A stretch of 64,000 nt of DNA from Microcosmobacter mediterraneus (GCF_031846265.1 NZ_JAVRIA010000002.1:248001-312000), one strand, 5' to 3'; positions 52,950-62,597 are shown, counted from the stretch's first letter. Made by a program: numbers and translations. The notes: a model not told the origin generated them from the sequence alone.

Positions 52950-54662
52950 ATGAAACTTTACTTGTCACTAATTTGCATGTTTTTTTCTTTGCTTGTTTTT
53001 GGGCAAATATCCTTCCAGGAAAAGGCCACGGAACTTGGTATAGATTTTTCTTGCGGGACTACTTACATTGGTAATGGAGTTACTTTTTTTGATGCAGATG
53101 GTGATGGTTGGGACGATTTAACTTTTGCGACAGCAGATAGTGAGAACATTCAATTTTTTAAAAATATAAACGGATCCTTTGTGCTTCATAGCTTAAGTGG
53201 AGTATCCGTTAATTATCAAACTAAACAGATAAATTGGGTAGATTTTGATAACGATGGCGATAAAGATCTTTTTGTAACAAGCGATCAAGATTTAAATCGT
53301 CTTTTTGAAAACCAAGGTGATTTTACATTTATTGACATTACTGAAGCAGCTGGTTTTCCTAACTTCAGTTTTTTTACTTATGGTGCTTCTTGGGGCGATT
53401 ACAATAACGATGGTTTTTTAGATGTTTTCTTAACTAATAGAGACGAAACTGTTTTAACAACAACGCCAAATTTTTTATACAGAAATAATGGTGATGGTAC
53501 ATTTACTGATGTATCTGTAGAAGCCGGGTTCGATAGTGATAAGCATTTGAGTTTTTGTTCTGCTTTTATAGATTATGATAAAGACGGCTGGCAAGATATT
53601 TATGTTTCTAACGATAAACTTGTGCATTATAATTTAATGTACCACAATAATGGAGATGGAACGTTCACAGAAGTAGGTGAGGCAACAGGAACCAATGTCC
53701 TTATTGATGCCATGACAGTTACTGTTGGTGATTTTGATAACGATAGTTGGTTTGATATCTACGTAACAAATCTTGGGCCAAGTGCATTTTTAAAAAATAA
53801 TGGTGATGGTACATTTACAGATGTTGCTGAGAGTACTGGTACTGAATTTAACAGTACTGGTTGGGGAGCAGCTTTTTTAGATGGTGATAATGATACTGAT
53901 ATAGATCTATACGTCAGTGGTTCGTTATACAATCATCCTATATATCCTTCTGCGGCATTTTATGAGAATATGAATGATGGTACATTTACCGAACCTGAAA
54001 ACGCAGGATTTGATGATGATGAAGGTTATAGTCATTCTAATGCTATTGGTGATATAAACAATGATGGTCTAGCTGATTTTGCAGTGACTAATACCAATGA
54101 CCAAAATGTGTTTCTTTGGGAAAATACAAACACCGAAAATAACAATTGGATTAAAATTAATCTTGAAGGTACAACTAGTAATAGAGATGGCATAGGAAGT
54201 ACTATAGAACTGTCTTGTGCTGGTAATGTTATGTATAGATACACACATTGTGGCGAGGGTTATTTATCCCAAAATTCGGGTACTGAGTTTTTTGGATTAG
54301 GAAACGGAACCAATATTGAATATTTAAAAGTTAAATGGCTAAGTGGTATTGAAGATGTATTTTTTAATGTCTCAGTAAATCAGGTGTTAAATGTCGTAGA
54401 AGGATCTTCATTATCGGTCAATGAATTTAATAGTATAGATGTTAGTTTAACTCCAAATCCTGTTAATTCTATTTTTAAGCTAAACTCTAATACCATTATT
54501 TCTGAAATAGCAATCTATAACACTTTAATGCAGCGTATTTATTCAAATTCTGAAAACGCACTCAATTTTACTATTGATGTCTCAGAGTTTCAATCTGGTG
54601 TATATTTCCTTCAACTTAATGCAGAAGGTAGAGAAAAAACCATTCGATTTATTAAGGAATAA
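52950..54662 (+). CDS. Secreted FG-GAP/VCBS-repeat protein with ASPIC/UnbV and T9SS domains
   Basis: 570 residues from the ATG at 52950; an open frame extending to 52899 runs into the sod terminator and is rejected. Signal peptide to about 20 (LVFGQ). Residues 40-390 carry beta-propeller-type FG-GAP repeats with DxDxDG calcium loops (FDADGDGWDD, NNDGFLDVF, NNGDGTFTDV). About 410-490 is an ASPIC/UnbV domain (IGSTIELSC), and the last 80 residues are a T9SS sorting domain (LTPNPVNSIF). Surface or extracellular; ligand unknown. Confidence 0.9.
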   Translation: MKLYLSLICMFFSLLVFGQISFQEKATELGIDFSCGTTYIGNGVTFFDADGDGWDDLTFATADSENIQFFKNINGSFVLHSLSGVSVNYQTKQINWVDFDNDGDKDLFVTSDQDLNRLFENQGDFTFIDITEAAGFPNFSFFTYGASWGDYNNDGFLDVFLTNRDETVLTTTPNFLYRNNGDGTFTDVSVEAGFDSDKHLSFCSAFIDYDKDGWQDIYVSNDKLVHYNLMYHNNGDGTFTEVGEATGTNVLIDAMTVTVGDFDNDSWFDIYVTNLGPSAFLKNNGDGTFTDVAESTGTEFNSTGWGAAFLDGDNDTDIDLYVSGSLYNHPIYPSAAFYENMNDGTFTEPENAGFDDDEGYSHSNAIGDINNDGLADFAVTNTNDQNVFLWENTNTENNNWIKINLEGTTSNRDGIGSTIELSCAGNVMYRYTHCGEGYLSQNSGTEFFGLGNGTNIEYLKVKWLSGIEDVFFNVSVNQVLNVVEGSSLSVNEFNSIDVSLTPNPVNSIFKLNSNTIISEIAIYNTLMQRIYSNSENALNFTIDVSEFQSGVYFLQLNAEGREKTIRFIKE

Positions 54663-54695
54663 ATAAATCAAAGTATTATATTTTAAGACTATGCT

Positions 54696-55229
54696 TTAAA
54701 ATCTATAGCCTAAAGTTATTCCTATTTTGGCCACAATTTCATCTCCTTTATCTGAATTAAATAAATTGCGCCCAATTCCTAAATTAAGTTCTCCTGTCCA
54801 TCCTTTTCTTGTAAGCCATTTTCCACCAACACCAATTCCTAGAGCAAAATCTGTGACAAATTCACTCTGAGGTGTTGTAAATAATGGTAAATCATTATTT
54901 CGGTTTGTTGAGTTTAACATTCCAAAACCTTCTAGAAAAAACCCAGCTGCGTATTTTTTTCCAAAGTAAAATCTGTAATATGGAGATATATAATATTCTA
55001 TATTCGCTTTAATCTCGCTATCAAAAGGAACTAAGACTGATAATCCAAAAGACGATTCTTCATTAATAGTGCGTTCATAACCAACTTCAAAAGAGCCAGC
55101 AACTAATAATAATGCATTAAGTTTAACTTCATTAAAATTCCTCTTTGTTAAATCGTCTTCTAGTTTATCTTGTGAAAACGATTGAAATATAAACAAACAA
55201 CTAATAACAAATAATGTATACTTTTTCAT
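54696..55229 (-). CDS. Small outer-membrane beta-barrel protein
   Basis: 177 residues with signal peptide MKKYTLFVISCLFIFQSFSQ. The rest alternates hydrophobic and polar residues (LNALLLVAGSFEVGYER, FALGIGVGGKWLTRKGW) and ends in IGITLGYRF with the terminal aromatic of beta-barrels. DUF3575-like layout; function unknown. Confidence 0.72.
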   Translation of the reverse strand: MKKYTLFVISCLFIFQSFSQDKLEDDLTKRNFNEVKLNALLLVAGSFEVGYERTINEESSFGLSVLVPFDSEIKANIEYYISPYYRFYFGKKYAAGFFLEGFGMLNSTNRNNDLPLFTTPQSEFVTDFALGIGVGGKWLTRKGWTGELNLGIGRNLFNSDKGDEIVAKIGITLGYRF

Positions 55230-55300
55230 AAGCTCATAATATAAACATATTAATTAGATGTGTAATTTTCTATTTGGTTGCGCAAAAAAACTAATAATTT

Positions 55301-58300
55301 TTAAAAATACGCTCTTAATTGTACAGTTCCTGTATGGATAACTTTAGATGTTTCTGTTTTACGACCAAAATAGTTTAAGTTTAAATCTAAAAACTTGGTC
55401 AGTTTTTTTTGCGCTAAAACACTCCATGTGAAATTATTGCCAGGTTGCAACCCTTCTAATATTTGATAAGCAACTGGTGTATTTGCATTGCCATTATAAG
55501 TGTTACTAAAGAAATTAAACTCTCCTGTTAACGCTATTTTTTGAGCATTGTTGTAGGTAAAGGACAAACCATAATTATTTTGCTCTAACGACTCTAAATC
55601 ACCAATAGCATTATCTTTTGTGGTGAATTTATAGAAGACATCAAAACGCGCATTTTCATTGAATAAGTAAGAGAGTTTAGGCTCAAATCGTAATTCTTCT
55701 AACTCAAAGTTTCTACTCGCAAAATTCTCATTTAAACTTTCATTTTTAGAGCTACTCCCTTCAAATGTTAATAACCACGATTGGGCAAATTTATGATTAA
55801 AATTGAGTTGATGACTTTGTAATGCGTTTTCTATACCTCCAATAGAAAGTAAGCTTAAACTTTTATTACTCAAGTAAGTGTAAGATGTTGTGAAACGTTG
55901 CTTACCTCTATTATAGAATAAAACATTTCTAATACTATTATTAATGGACAAAAAGCCTTGCTCAATTGCATCGTCTGCCAAAGCATCTAAAGGGTTTAAA
56001 TTAAATTCATTATCTGCTCTTAAACGTTTACTATCTATTAAAAAAGAGGTTTGGTTATAAAAATGAGACCAGAATTTCTTTGATGAGTTTTCTGAGCCAG
56101 ACCATTGTTGAGGATTAAGTGTTAAGGTTTGGCTAAACCGGTTTTGATGTGTTTTTACAAAGACCTGATTAGGCAGTAGAACACGTATATAATTACCTTC
56201 GTCTGCAAATTGGGCTATTTCAAATTCATTGAGTTCTTGTACACCATTGTTGTTATAATCTATCCACGTGTAAGTGCCTTGTCCTGCTTCTACCTCTACA
56301 TAAGTAAAATCCTGTTGAGGTAAGGTTCCTGAGTTAGTTTCAAAAACCGTGTTCCATAACACTATGTTCTTAAATAGTTTCTGATTAAATGTTAGCCTAG
56401 AATTCAAAGACTGTTCATCTTCAACAGAATTATCTTCATTCTTCAAACTTCTATAATTAATAAAGAGGCCTAAATTTGTTTTTTCATTCTGAATTAATCT
56501 TGATTTTAAATAATAGGTGTTAGAGGTATTTACACGCTCTACTCCATTTCCTCTTAAACTATCGTTAACTCTAAATTTATATCCAACCTCTGCAAATACT
56601 GCAGTACTATCTCCAATACCTGTAAATACTTCATAAGATGTAAACTTTTGGCTCAGGTTGGTGAGCTCATTTGTAGCTAAAGTTTTTTGCTCGCTATCTT
56701 CCAAGGCTACTTTCGTACCAACCCATTGCTTTTTAAAGCCGTAAACAGCTCTATTAAACGAACGAAAAAATGTGGATTCTGATAAGGAACTTCTATTACT
56801 TAGTATGCTCGATGTTGTAAACAAATGAAGCCCTTTTAATCTCAGGTTAGCAAACAAATTGTGTCTATTACCATTAAAACTTTCGGAAAAGTTAAGATGC
56901 TCAAACGTGTAGTTTGCTGTGCCTTTTTGTGAATGAGATAAATTAACTCCAGAAGAAAGTAGCACTTGGTTTCCTGTTGGGCTATCTAAATTCCAATCTC
57001 TATTAAACTCAGCTCTGTATAATCGCTGTATTGTTCTAAAGTTTTTTTGAATATAATCTGAGTCTGCAAATGCTGATAAATTCCATAAACTATCAGATTG
57101 TATTAACTGCTGACTTATTTTAAGTTTACCAGCAAAACCATCGTTATCATTATCACCTATATCCGAAAATAAATTTAGATCATTTTTACTTCCTGCAGCT
57201 TCAAAATAAATAGCAGTTTTTTCTGAAGGCTGATAGGTTCCATTAACTACAGCAATCTGTAATTTCTCTGGCGCTATAAGCTGAATAATTGGCTCATAAT
57301 TTCCTTGCGGAATACCATTTACTGGAGATACAAATTCAAAAATATTACTCACAGCATTAGAGTTGCTAAGAATGTAATTACCTTGATTATCGCCAACTAA
57401 TGTAAAACGTGCACTAAACAACTCATCCTCAGGATTGGTTGAAAATACTAAAGCCTCAATACCATCGATAATCTCTTTTCTGTAAAGAATTCTATTTTCC
57501 GAAAACGTTTCAGGTGAATCTGATGGCGCAACCATTAAACTAGTATCATCTCCTGCATTAGCTAATATCTGTGTTTGCTCTGTAGATAAATTTTGTTGTA
57601 AAGGCTGATTTTTAGCGTCATTTTCTGAAAACACCGAAACATTAAGCTTTAATTTTTCAGTGTTGTAAGCAGCACCTCCAAATACTGTAAACCTGGAATA
57701 ATTGCGCTCACTAAACTGATAATCTACAGTAATTCGCATTTCAGATGTAATTGGAAACGTGGAGTTAAAAATGAGTTCTCCTGCATTATAATCTATAATA
57801 TAATCTTCATTTTCTCCACGTTGTAAAGGAATTCCGTTAACATAAACCGTTTCGCTACCAGAAACTATTAAAACAAATAATTCATTATTTGGTCCTCGCA
57901 GTTTATAAGGACCTTGATTGCCTTCTTGGGCTATAAATTGGCTTGTAGTCCACTGACCTCTTACTAAAGCGCCTGAAGCAAAAACATGTGTTTTTTCACT
58001 TAAATTTACATCAACTAACAAGCCCTGAACACGTTTAGTGAAATTAGCAAAATAACTGTTTGCATTTGTTAAATCAATATCACCAGCTCTTATACGCCAA
58101 TCATCACTTAATAATTCTATAAACACTTGGTCAAATTCATCTAAGCGCTGTGAGTAACCACTTTCTTGCAATGGAATGTTTGCATCTTGTATAGAGGCTC
58201 GTAAAGTGACCTTTTCGCTAAGCTTCCCAGAAATCTGGAGGTCTAGCTCGCTATTTAATACCGAATTCTGATTGTTACCAATAGTAACACCTCTAGAGAT

Positions 58301-58720
58301 ACTTCCAGAAGTATTTAAACCTTCAAAAGGTGTAAATGTTCTATTTAGTGTGGATTGATTAAGTTTATATAAACGCTGAAGGTTATCTGTATTATCTACA
58401 ATAACTTTCTCATCGAGTTGTTTGTAGGTCTTTGTAAGAAACTCTGGGTATCTTAAATACTCAACAATAATACTGTCTGTAGGAACTTGTTTTTTAAATA
58501 CCAAAAGCGCCTTTGAAAAATCTATGATATAATAAGAAGAGTCTAAAACCACATTGGTTTTAGTGGTTAATTTAAATCGGGATGAATTAATACTTACCGA
58601 GTCTAATTTTATAGAATCTTTTACGATTAGTTTTTTTGTTCTCAGAGTTGATGTCGTTGTCTGAGAAAAAACAACACAACCAAACATTATAAACAATAAA
58701 CGAATAGCAATTTTCATCAA
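55301..58720 (-). CDS. Large outer-membrane beta-barrel protein, unknown function
   Basis: 1139 residues with a signal peptide (MMKIAIRLLFIMFGCVVFSQ). A conserved block at about 140-330 (GSISRGVTIGNNQNSVLNSE, LSGKLSE, SGSETVYVNGIPLQRGEN, DYIIDYNAGELIFN) is followed by some 750 residues of alternating beta-strand pattern ending in LRAYF, typical of outer-membrane barrels. I recognise no characterised family with confidence; the block looks like other Bacteroidota surface/OM proteins. It is the largest gene here and lies alone between convergent/divergent neighbours. Confidence 0.8.
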   Translation of the reverse strand: MMKIAIRLLFIMFGCVVFSQTTTSTLRTKKLIVKDSIKLDSVSINSSRFKLTTKTNVVLDSSYYIIDFSKALLVFKKQVPTDSIIVEYLRYPEFLTKTYKQLDEKVIVDNTDNLQRLYKLNQSTLNRTFTPFEGLNTSGSISRGVTIGNNQNSVLNSELDLQISGKLSEKVTLRASIQDANIPLQESGYSQRLDEFDQVFIELLSDDWRIRAGDIDLTNANSYFANFTKRVQGLLVDVNLSEKTHVFASGALVRGQWTTSQFIAQEGNQGPYKLRGPNNELFVLIVSGSETVYVNGIPLQRGENEDYIIDYNAGELIFNSTFPITSEMRITVDYQFSERNYSRFTVFGGAAYNTEKLKLNVSVFSENDAKNQPLQQNLSTEQTQILANAGDDTSLMVAPSDSPETFSENRILYRKEIIDGIEALVFSTNPEDELFSARFTLVGDNQGNYILSNSNAVSNIFEFVSPVNGIPQGNYEPIIQLIAPEKLQIAVVNGTYQPSEKTAIYFEAAGSKNDLNLFSDIGDNDNDGFAGKLKISQQLIQSDSLWNLSAFADSDYIQKNFRTIQRLYRAEFNRDWNLDSPTGNQVLLSSGVNLSHSQKGTANYTFEHLNFSESFNGNRHNLFANLRLKGLHLFTTSSILSNRSSLSESTFFRSFNRAVYGFKKQWVGTKVALEDSEQKTLATNELTNLSQKFTSYEVFTGIGDSTAVFAEVGYKFRVNDSLRGNGVERVNTSNTYYLKSRLIQNEKTNLGLFINYRSLKNEDNSVEDEQSLNSRLTFNQKLFKNIVLWNTVFETNSGTLPQQDFTYVEVEAGQGTYTWIDYNNNGVQELNEFEIAQFADEGNYIRVLLPNQVFVKTHQNRFSQTLTLNPQQWSGSENSSKKFWSHFYNQTSFLIDSKRLRADNEFNLNPLDALADDAIEQGFLSINNSIRNVLFYNRGKQRFTTSYTYLSNKSLSLLSIGGIENALQSHQLNFNHKFAQSWLLTFEGSSSKNESLNENFASRNFELEELRFEPKLSYLFNENARFDVFYKFTTKDNAIGDLESLEQNNYGLSFTYNNAQKIALTGEFNFFSNTYNGNANTPVAYQILEGLQPGNNFTWSVLAQKKLTKFLDLNLNYFGRKTETSKVIHTGTVQLRAYF

Positions 58721-58882
58721 TTAATTAACTCAATAATGCCTTAAATAGTATTGCGTTAAAAGCAGTTTAAAACCTTAGGGTAAAAGTACAGTATTATTTA
58801 TTTTAGCTAAAATTTACTTAAACGGTTAAATTTTAAAGGATACTATTAAAAAAACTTAAAGCAGTTTAATCAAAACATTAAC

Positions 58883-59644
58883 ATGAAAATAATCTCATAT
58901 AACGTTAACGGCATTAGAGCAGCTATGAAAAAAGGCTTTACAAATTGGTTGTCTGCTGCAAATCCTGATGTCATATGCTTACAAGAAATTAAAGCTTTAG
59001 AAGAGCAAGTTGATATAACTGAATTAGAAACCGCAGGATATAAATTTAATTATTGGTATAGCGCCCAAAAAAAAGGCTATAGTGGTGTTGCTATTCTTTG
59101 TAAAAAAGAACCTAATCATATAGAGTATGGAACAGGAATTGAAGCTATGGATTTTGAGGGCAGAAACCTTCGTGTCGATTTTGGAGATGTTTCCATTATG
59201 AGCATGTATTTACCTTCAGGAACCAATGATGCACGACTAAATTTTAAGTTTAAGTATATGGACGATATCTTAGAATACTATACAGAGCTAAGAAAAGAAA
59301 GACCAAACCTCATTGTTTGTGGTGATTATAATATTTGTCATGAAGAGATTGATATTCATAATCCAAAAATGAAAGGTGTATCTGGATTTTTACCAGAAGA
59401 ACGTCAATGGCTTGGCTCTTTTATAGATAGTGGATTTATAGATAGTTTTAGATATTTACATCCTGAAAAACAAGAATATACTTGGTGGAGTTATAGAGCA
59501 AACGCAAGAGCAAACAACAAAGGTTGGCGATTAGATTACGCTATGGCAACACAACCCTTACAAGAAAAATTAAAACGAAGCGTTATCTTATCTGATGCTG
59601 TTCATAGTGACCATTGCCCAATATTATTAGAACTAGATATTTAG
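58883..59644 (+). CDS. xth: Exodeoxyribonuclease III
   Basis: 253 residues. EEP nuclease motifs: NVNGIRAAMKKG near 8, CLQEIKA (catalytic Glu), GDYNICHEEIDIHNP near 150, and the last SDAVHSDHCPI. Incises DNA at abasic sites and degrades 3' ends. It is followed 42 bases later by the OmpA-like lipoprotein gene. Confidence 0.96.
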   Translation: MKIISYNVNGIRAAMKKGFTNWLSAANPDVICLQEIKALEEQVDITELETAGYKFNYWYSAQKKGYSGVAILCKKEPNHIEYGTGIEAMDFEGRNLRVDFGDVSIMSMYLPSGTNDARLNFKFKYMDDILEYYTELRKERPNLIVCGDYNICHEEIDIHNPKMKGVSGFLPEERQWLGSFIDSGFIDSFRYLHPEKQEYTWWSYRANARANNKGWRLDYAMATQPLQEKLKRSVILSDAVHSDHCPILLELDI

Positions 59645-59686
59645 TATCGAGAAGTCTTAATTAACACTCTAAAAAACAGAACTCAA

Positions 59687-60646
59687 ATGATAAAAAAACT
59701 TGTATTATTAGCATTACTTTTTTCAATAAATACCTCTTGTGTTTCAAAAAAGATTTATACTGAATTAGAAGATAAATATGCTAATCTAAAACGAGAAAAC
59801 AGTGGCTTGGAAGATGAAAATGAATCGCTTCTGAAATCTAAAAATGGACTTCAAAATGAATTAGACGCACTACAATCGGCTTACGACAAAGCCGTTAAAG
59901 AGCGTAATCAACTTCAAAATGAATTAGCTGCAACAAAGACTAATTTAGATAACTTGAAAGCATCTTACGATGCCTTAGAAAAAAATAGTTCTGCAGCCAT
60001 AGCTGAAAATTCTCAAAAAAACAGAGAGTTATTAGCACAATTAGAGGCTAAAGAACAAGCCTTAGCGGCAGAAAGTGCACGGTTAGAAAATCTTAAAAAA
60101 GAACTTGAAAACAGGTCGAAACGTGTTGCTGAGCTAGAGAATGTAATAGCTTCAAAAGATGCTGCAATGCGTAAATTAAAGGATGCTATTTCAAAAGCCT
60201 TAACCAATTTTGAAGGTAAGGGCTTAACGGTAGAACAGCGCAATGGTAAAGTCTATGTGTCCATGGAAAATAAGTTGTTATTTCAGTCTGGAAGTTGGTC
60301 TGTTGGTGCCGAAGGACGACAAGCGGTACAACAACTTGGTAGCGTGCTGGCCCAAAATCCAGAAATTGCTATTCTTATTGAAGGCCACACAGATAACGTA
60401 CCTTATAAAGGTAACGCACAACTGAGTGGCAACTGGGATTTATCTACAAAACGCGCCACAGCCATTGTAAACATTTTACGTGAAAACGCTGCCATTAATC
60501 CTGAAAACCTTACAGCAGCTGGTCGTGGGGAATATGCACCAATAGCAGCAAACGACTCGCCTGAAGGTAAAGCCAAAAACAGGAGGATAGAGGTGATTTT
60601 AACACCAAAATTAGATGAGATTTCTAAGTTGTTGAACGAGATTTAA
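59687..60646 (+). CDS. OmpA-family lipoprotein with coiled coil
   Basis: 319 residues. Signal ends INTSCVSKK (cysteine at about 18, likely lipidated). Residues 25-170 are a long coiled coil (repeated NELDALQSAY, KEELENR). Residues 195-305 are an OmpA C-terminal domain (LIEGHTDNVPY and KNRRIEVIL) that would bind peptidoglycan. Links outer membrane to wall. The repeat cluster starts right after its stop. Confidence 0.92.
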   Translation: MIKKLVLLALLFSINTSCVSKKIYTELEDKYANLKRENSGLEDENESLLKSKNGLQNELDALQSAYDKAVKERNQLQNELAATKTNLDNLKASYDALEKNSSAAIAENSQKNRELLAQLEAKEQALAAESARLENLKKELENRSKRVAELENVIASKDAAMRKLKDAISKALTNFEGKGLTVEQRNGKVYVSMENKLLFQSGSWSVGAEGRQAVQQLGSVLAQNPEIAILIEGHTDNVPYKGNAQLSGNWDLSTKRATAIVNILRENAAINPENLTAAGRGEYAPIAANDSPEGKAKNRRIEVILTPKLDEISKLLNEI

Positions 60647-60663
60647 GTGCAAACATTAGCGCT

Positions 60664-60700
60664 TGTCATTCAGAGTGAAACAAAGTGAAGCGAAGAATCT
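60664..60700. repeat. Dispersed repeat TGTCATTCAGAG..., copy 1
   Basis: 37 bases beginning TGTCATTCAGAGTGAAAC and ending GAAGCGAAGAATCT; copy 2 at 60809 differs by one base. The family is common in Flavobacteriaceae intergenic DNA. Confidence 0.75.
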
Positions 60701-60756
60701 AAAATAAAAAAAGTGGAGCAGTGATTTCTCACTAGTTTGCTTCGCAATATGCTTTC

Positions 60757-60776
60757 AATTAAAGTATACTTTAATT
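60757..60776. repeat. 20-base perfect palindrome
   Basis: AATTAAAGTATACTTTAATT, centred between the two 37-base repeats. Confidence 0.8.
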
Positions 60777-60808
60777 TCAGTAGCCTTCTGAATGACATTG
60801 AGTGCAAT

Positions 60809-60845
60809 TGTCATTCAGAGCGAAACAAAGTGAAGCGAAGAATCT
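60809..60845. repeat. Dispersed repeat TGTCATTCAGAG..., copy 2
   Basis: Same 37-base unit as 60664 with one C for T difference, same orientation, 145 bases downstream. Confidence 0.75.
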
Positions 60846-60871
60846 CAAATAAAAACCTTAACACATTTTTA

Positions 60872-60902
60872 GACCTCACAGGTTTTAAAAACCTGTGAGG
60901 TC
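60872..60902. repeat. Dispersed inverted repeat, copy 2 (GACCTCACAGGTTTT arms)
   Basis: Perfect 15-base arms around one A. Compared with copy 1 at 20723 the core CAGGTTTTAAAAACCTG is identical and the outer bases differ in both arms together, so the pairing is kept. Confidence 0.85.
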
Positions 60903-60906
60903 TTCT

Positions 60907-60914
60907 TATTTTTG
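60907..60914 (+). promoter_or_regulatory. Candidate promoter box next to the inverted repeat
   Basis: TATTTTTG, fitting TAnnTTTG, starts six bases after GGT of the repeat, as in copy 1; TTTT of the repeat lies 20 bases upstream at the -33 place. Confidence 0.4.
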
Positions 60915-60940
60915 TCATTCCTGCGCAGGCAGGAATCCAC
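60914..60940. repeat. Palindromic repeat ATTCCTGCGCAGGCAGGAAT
   Basis: 8-base arms ATTCCTGC and GCAGGAAT around GCAG, preceded by GTC and followed by CCAC. It belongs to the family whose decayed copy is at 16908. Confidence 0.7.
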
Positions 60941-60989
60941 TTTAATTACACAATGTTTAAATAAGATTACTGCTTTAACGGAAATTAAC

Positions 60990-62027
60990 ATGAAATACAC
61001 AACACTACCAAACACAGATATCAAAGTCAGCAAAATTTGTTTAGGCACCATGACTTGGGGAAATCAAAATACCCAAGATGAAGGCTTTGCGCAAATGGAT
61101 ATGGCTTTAGATAAAGGTGTTAATTTTTTTGATTGTGCTGAACTTTACCCTGTACCAGCTACTGCAGAAACCTATGCAGAAACCGAACGCATCATTGGTA
61201 ATTGGTTTTCAAAAACTGGTCATAGAGATAAAGTAATACTCGCTACAAAAATTGCTGGTACTGGTGACTATACAGCGCACATAAGAACTACTGGTTTTAG
61301 TAAAGAAGCTCTGCAAGAAGCCGTTGATAATAGCTTAAAACGTTTACAAACCGATTATATAGACTTGTACCAATTACATTGGCCAGAACGTGAAACCAAT
61401 ACCTTTGGCGTTCGTGATTATAAGCATAATTCTAATGATCCATGGAAAGATAATTTTAATGAGATTCTACATTCATTAAACGATTTTGTGAAATCTGGTA
61501 AAATAAGACATGTTGGTATTTCTAATGAAGGTGCTTGGGGAACTATGCGTTACCTAGAAGAATCTAAAAATAGTAATCTACCAAGACCTGTTACTATTCA
61601 AAATGCATACTCTTTGTTATGCAGAACTTTTGAAGGTGATTTAGCCGAAATTGCTCATAGAGAAAATATAGGCTTACTAGCATACTCTCCAATGGCATTT
61701 GGCGTGCTTTCTGGTAAATATTTAAAGGGAACTGCTTCTGATAATGCACGTTTAAAATTATTCCCGCGATTTGCAAGATATAGCAGTGAACAATCAACAA
61801 AAGCTACAAAACGCTATTTAAAAATTGCCGAAACATATAATATGAGTTTAGCACAAATGTCCTTAGCATTTGTTAATCAGAGATCATTTTTAACAAGCAA
61901 TATTATAGGAGCTACCACACTAGAGCAACTGGAAGAGAATATTAATAGTATTCATATAGATTTAGATGCGGAAATTCTTGAGGCTATAAATGCAGTGCAC
62001 TCAGAAATTCCTAATCCAGCACCATAA
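60990..62027 (+). CDS. Tas-like aldo/keto reductase
   Basis: 345 residues from the ATG at 60990; an upstream ATG at 60912 would add 26 residues encoded by a dispersed repeat and is rejected. MKYTTLPNTDIKVSKICLGTM and VNFFDCAELYPVP (Asp48, Tyr53), ILATKIAG (Lys near 84) and LYQLHWPER (His near 126) form the aldo-keto reductase tetrad, most like E. coli Tas. NADPH-dependent carbonyl reduction; physiological substrate unknown. Confidence 0.92.
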   Translation: MKYTTLPNTDIKVSKICLGTMTWGNQNTQDEGFAQMDMALDKGVNFFDCAELYPVPATAETYAETERIIGNWFSKTGHRDKVILATKIAGTGDYTAHIRTTGFSKEALQEAVDNSLKRLQTDYIDLYQLHWPERETNTFGVRDYKHNSNDPWKDNFNEILHSLNDFVKSGKIRHVGISNEGAWGTMRYLEESKNSNLPRPVTIQNAYSLLCRTFEGDLAEIAHRENIGLLAYSPMAFGVLSGKYLKGTASDNARLKLFPRFARYSSEQSTKATKRYLKIAETYNMSLAQMSLAFVNQRSFLTSNIIGATTLEQLEENINSIHIDLDAEILEAINAVHSEIPNPAP

Positions 62028-62597
62028 TTAACGTAAGGCAAAACCTTTAGCTGCCCACCAAGGATGAATTTCAATTTGTAATCTCCCTGCTTTTACCGCA
62101 GGATCTGAATTGGCTAGACTATCTGCCATATGTTGAGTTGGAACATTGTATATGGTAATGCCTCTAATGTCGCCTTCATCATCAAACGGACCTGAAATAT
62201 CTGCATAACCAAGTTCGTACATTTTGCCAAGATGTTCTAAATGTTCCTCTTGTAACTGTGCAGCTTCTTCTTCATTTTGATTACGTATAGGCCCTGTTTT
62301 AAGAAACGCTATGTAATAACGTTGCATGATTATTGTATCTTGAGTTTTTTCATCAACATAATCAAAAACCTGAAACCCTTTTTCGGTAAGCTCTTTCTTT
62401 AAATTGGCTGTCGACTTTTTTAGAACGTTTGGTTTAGATGCTTTATCATTAGCATGATCTTCTGAGTGATGATTCTTATCCTTACTATGTTGCTCTTCTG
62501 TATGATTAGAATCTTGAGTTTTTGAATGCGTTTGATTTTCATCTTTACAACTTACCAAAAAGCAGATAACAAAAAGTGCTATTAAAATTTGTTTCAT
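62028..62597 (-). CDS. Lipoprotein with His/Asp-rich linker and YCII-related domain
   Basis: 189 residues. Signal peptide with a standard lipobox VSCKDEN (Cys about 17). Residues 23-52 are a His/Glu/Lys/Asp-rich linker (HTEEQHSKDKNHHSEDHAND) that could bind metal. Residues 90-185 resemble the YciI/YCII fold (QRYYIAFLKTGP, GYADISGPFDDEGDIRGITI, DPAVKAGRLQIEIHPWW). Cytoplasmic YciI proteins are known; a periplasmic lipidated form is unusual. Minus-strand neighbour of the CYTH gene, 12 bases away. Confidence 0.75.
   Translation of the reverse strand: MKQILIALFVICFLVSCKDENQTHSKTQDSNHTEEQHSKDKNHHSEDHANDKASKPNVLKKSTANLKKELTEKGFQVFDYVDEKTQDTIIMQRYYIAFLKTGPIRNQNEEEAAQLQEEHLEHLGKMYELGYADISGPFDDEGDIRGITIYNVPTQHMADSLANSDPAVKAGRLQIEIHPWWAAKGFALR

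Larger units (their letters stand above)
60647..60989. other. Repeat-rich gap before the Tas-like gene
   Basis: 343 bases without a gene. It holds two 37-base repeats, a 20-base palindrome, a 31-base inverted repeat, an ATTCCTGC palindrome and a TATTTTTG box, all listed separately. Ends of the first unit (TGTCATTCAGAG... and TTCTGAATGACA) are inverted, like a miniature element. Confidence 0.7.

Noticed and set aside
60912..60989. 26-residue N-terminal extension of the Tas-like reductase (begins MSFLRRQES)
   Set aside because: It is encoded by the dispersed ATTCCTGC repeat and is absent from the family; the ATG at 60990 fits the family start.
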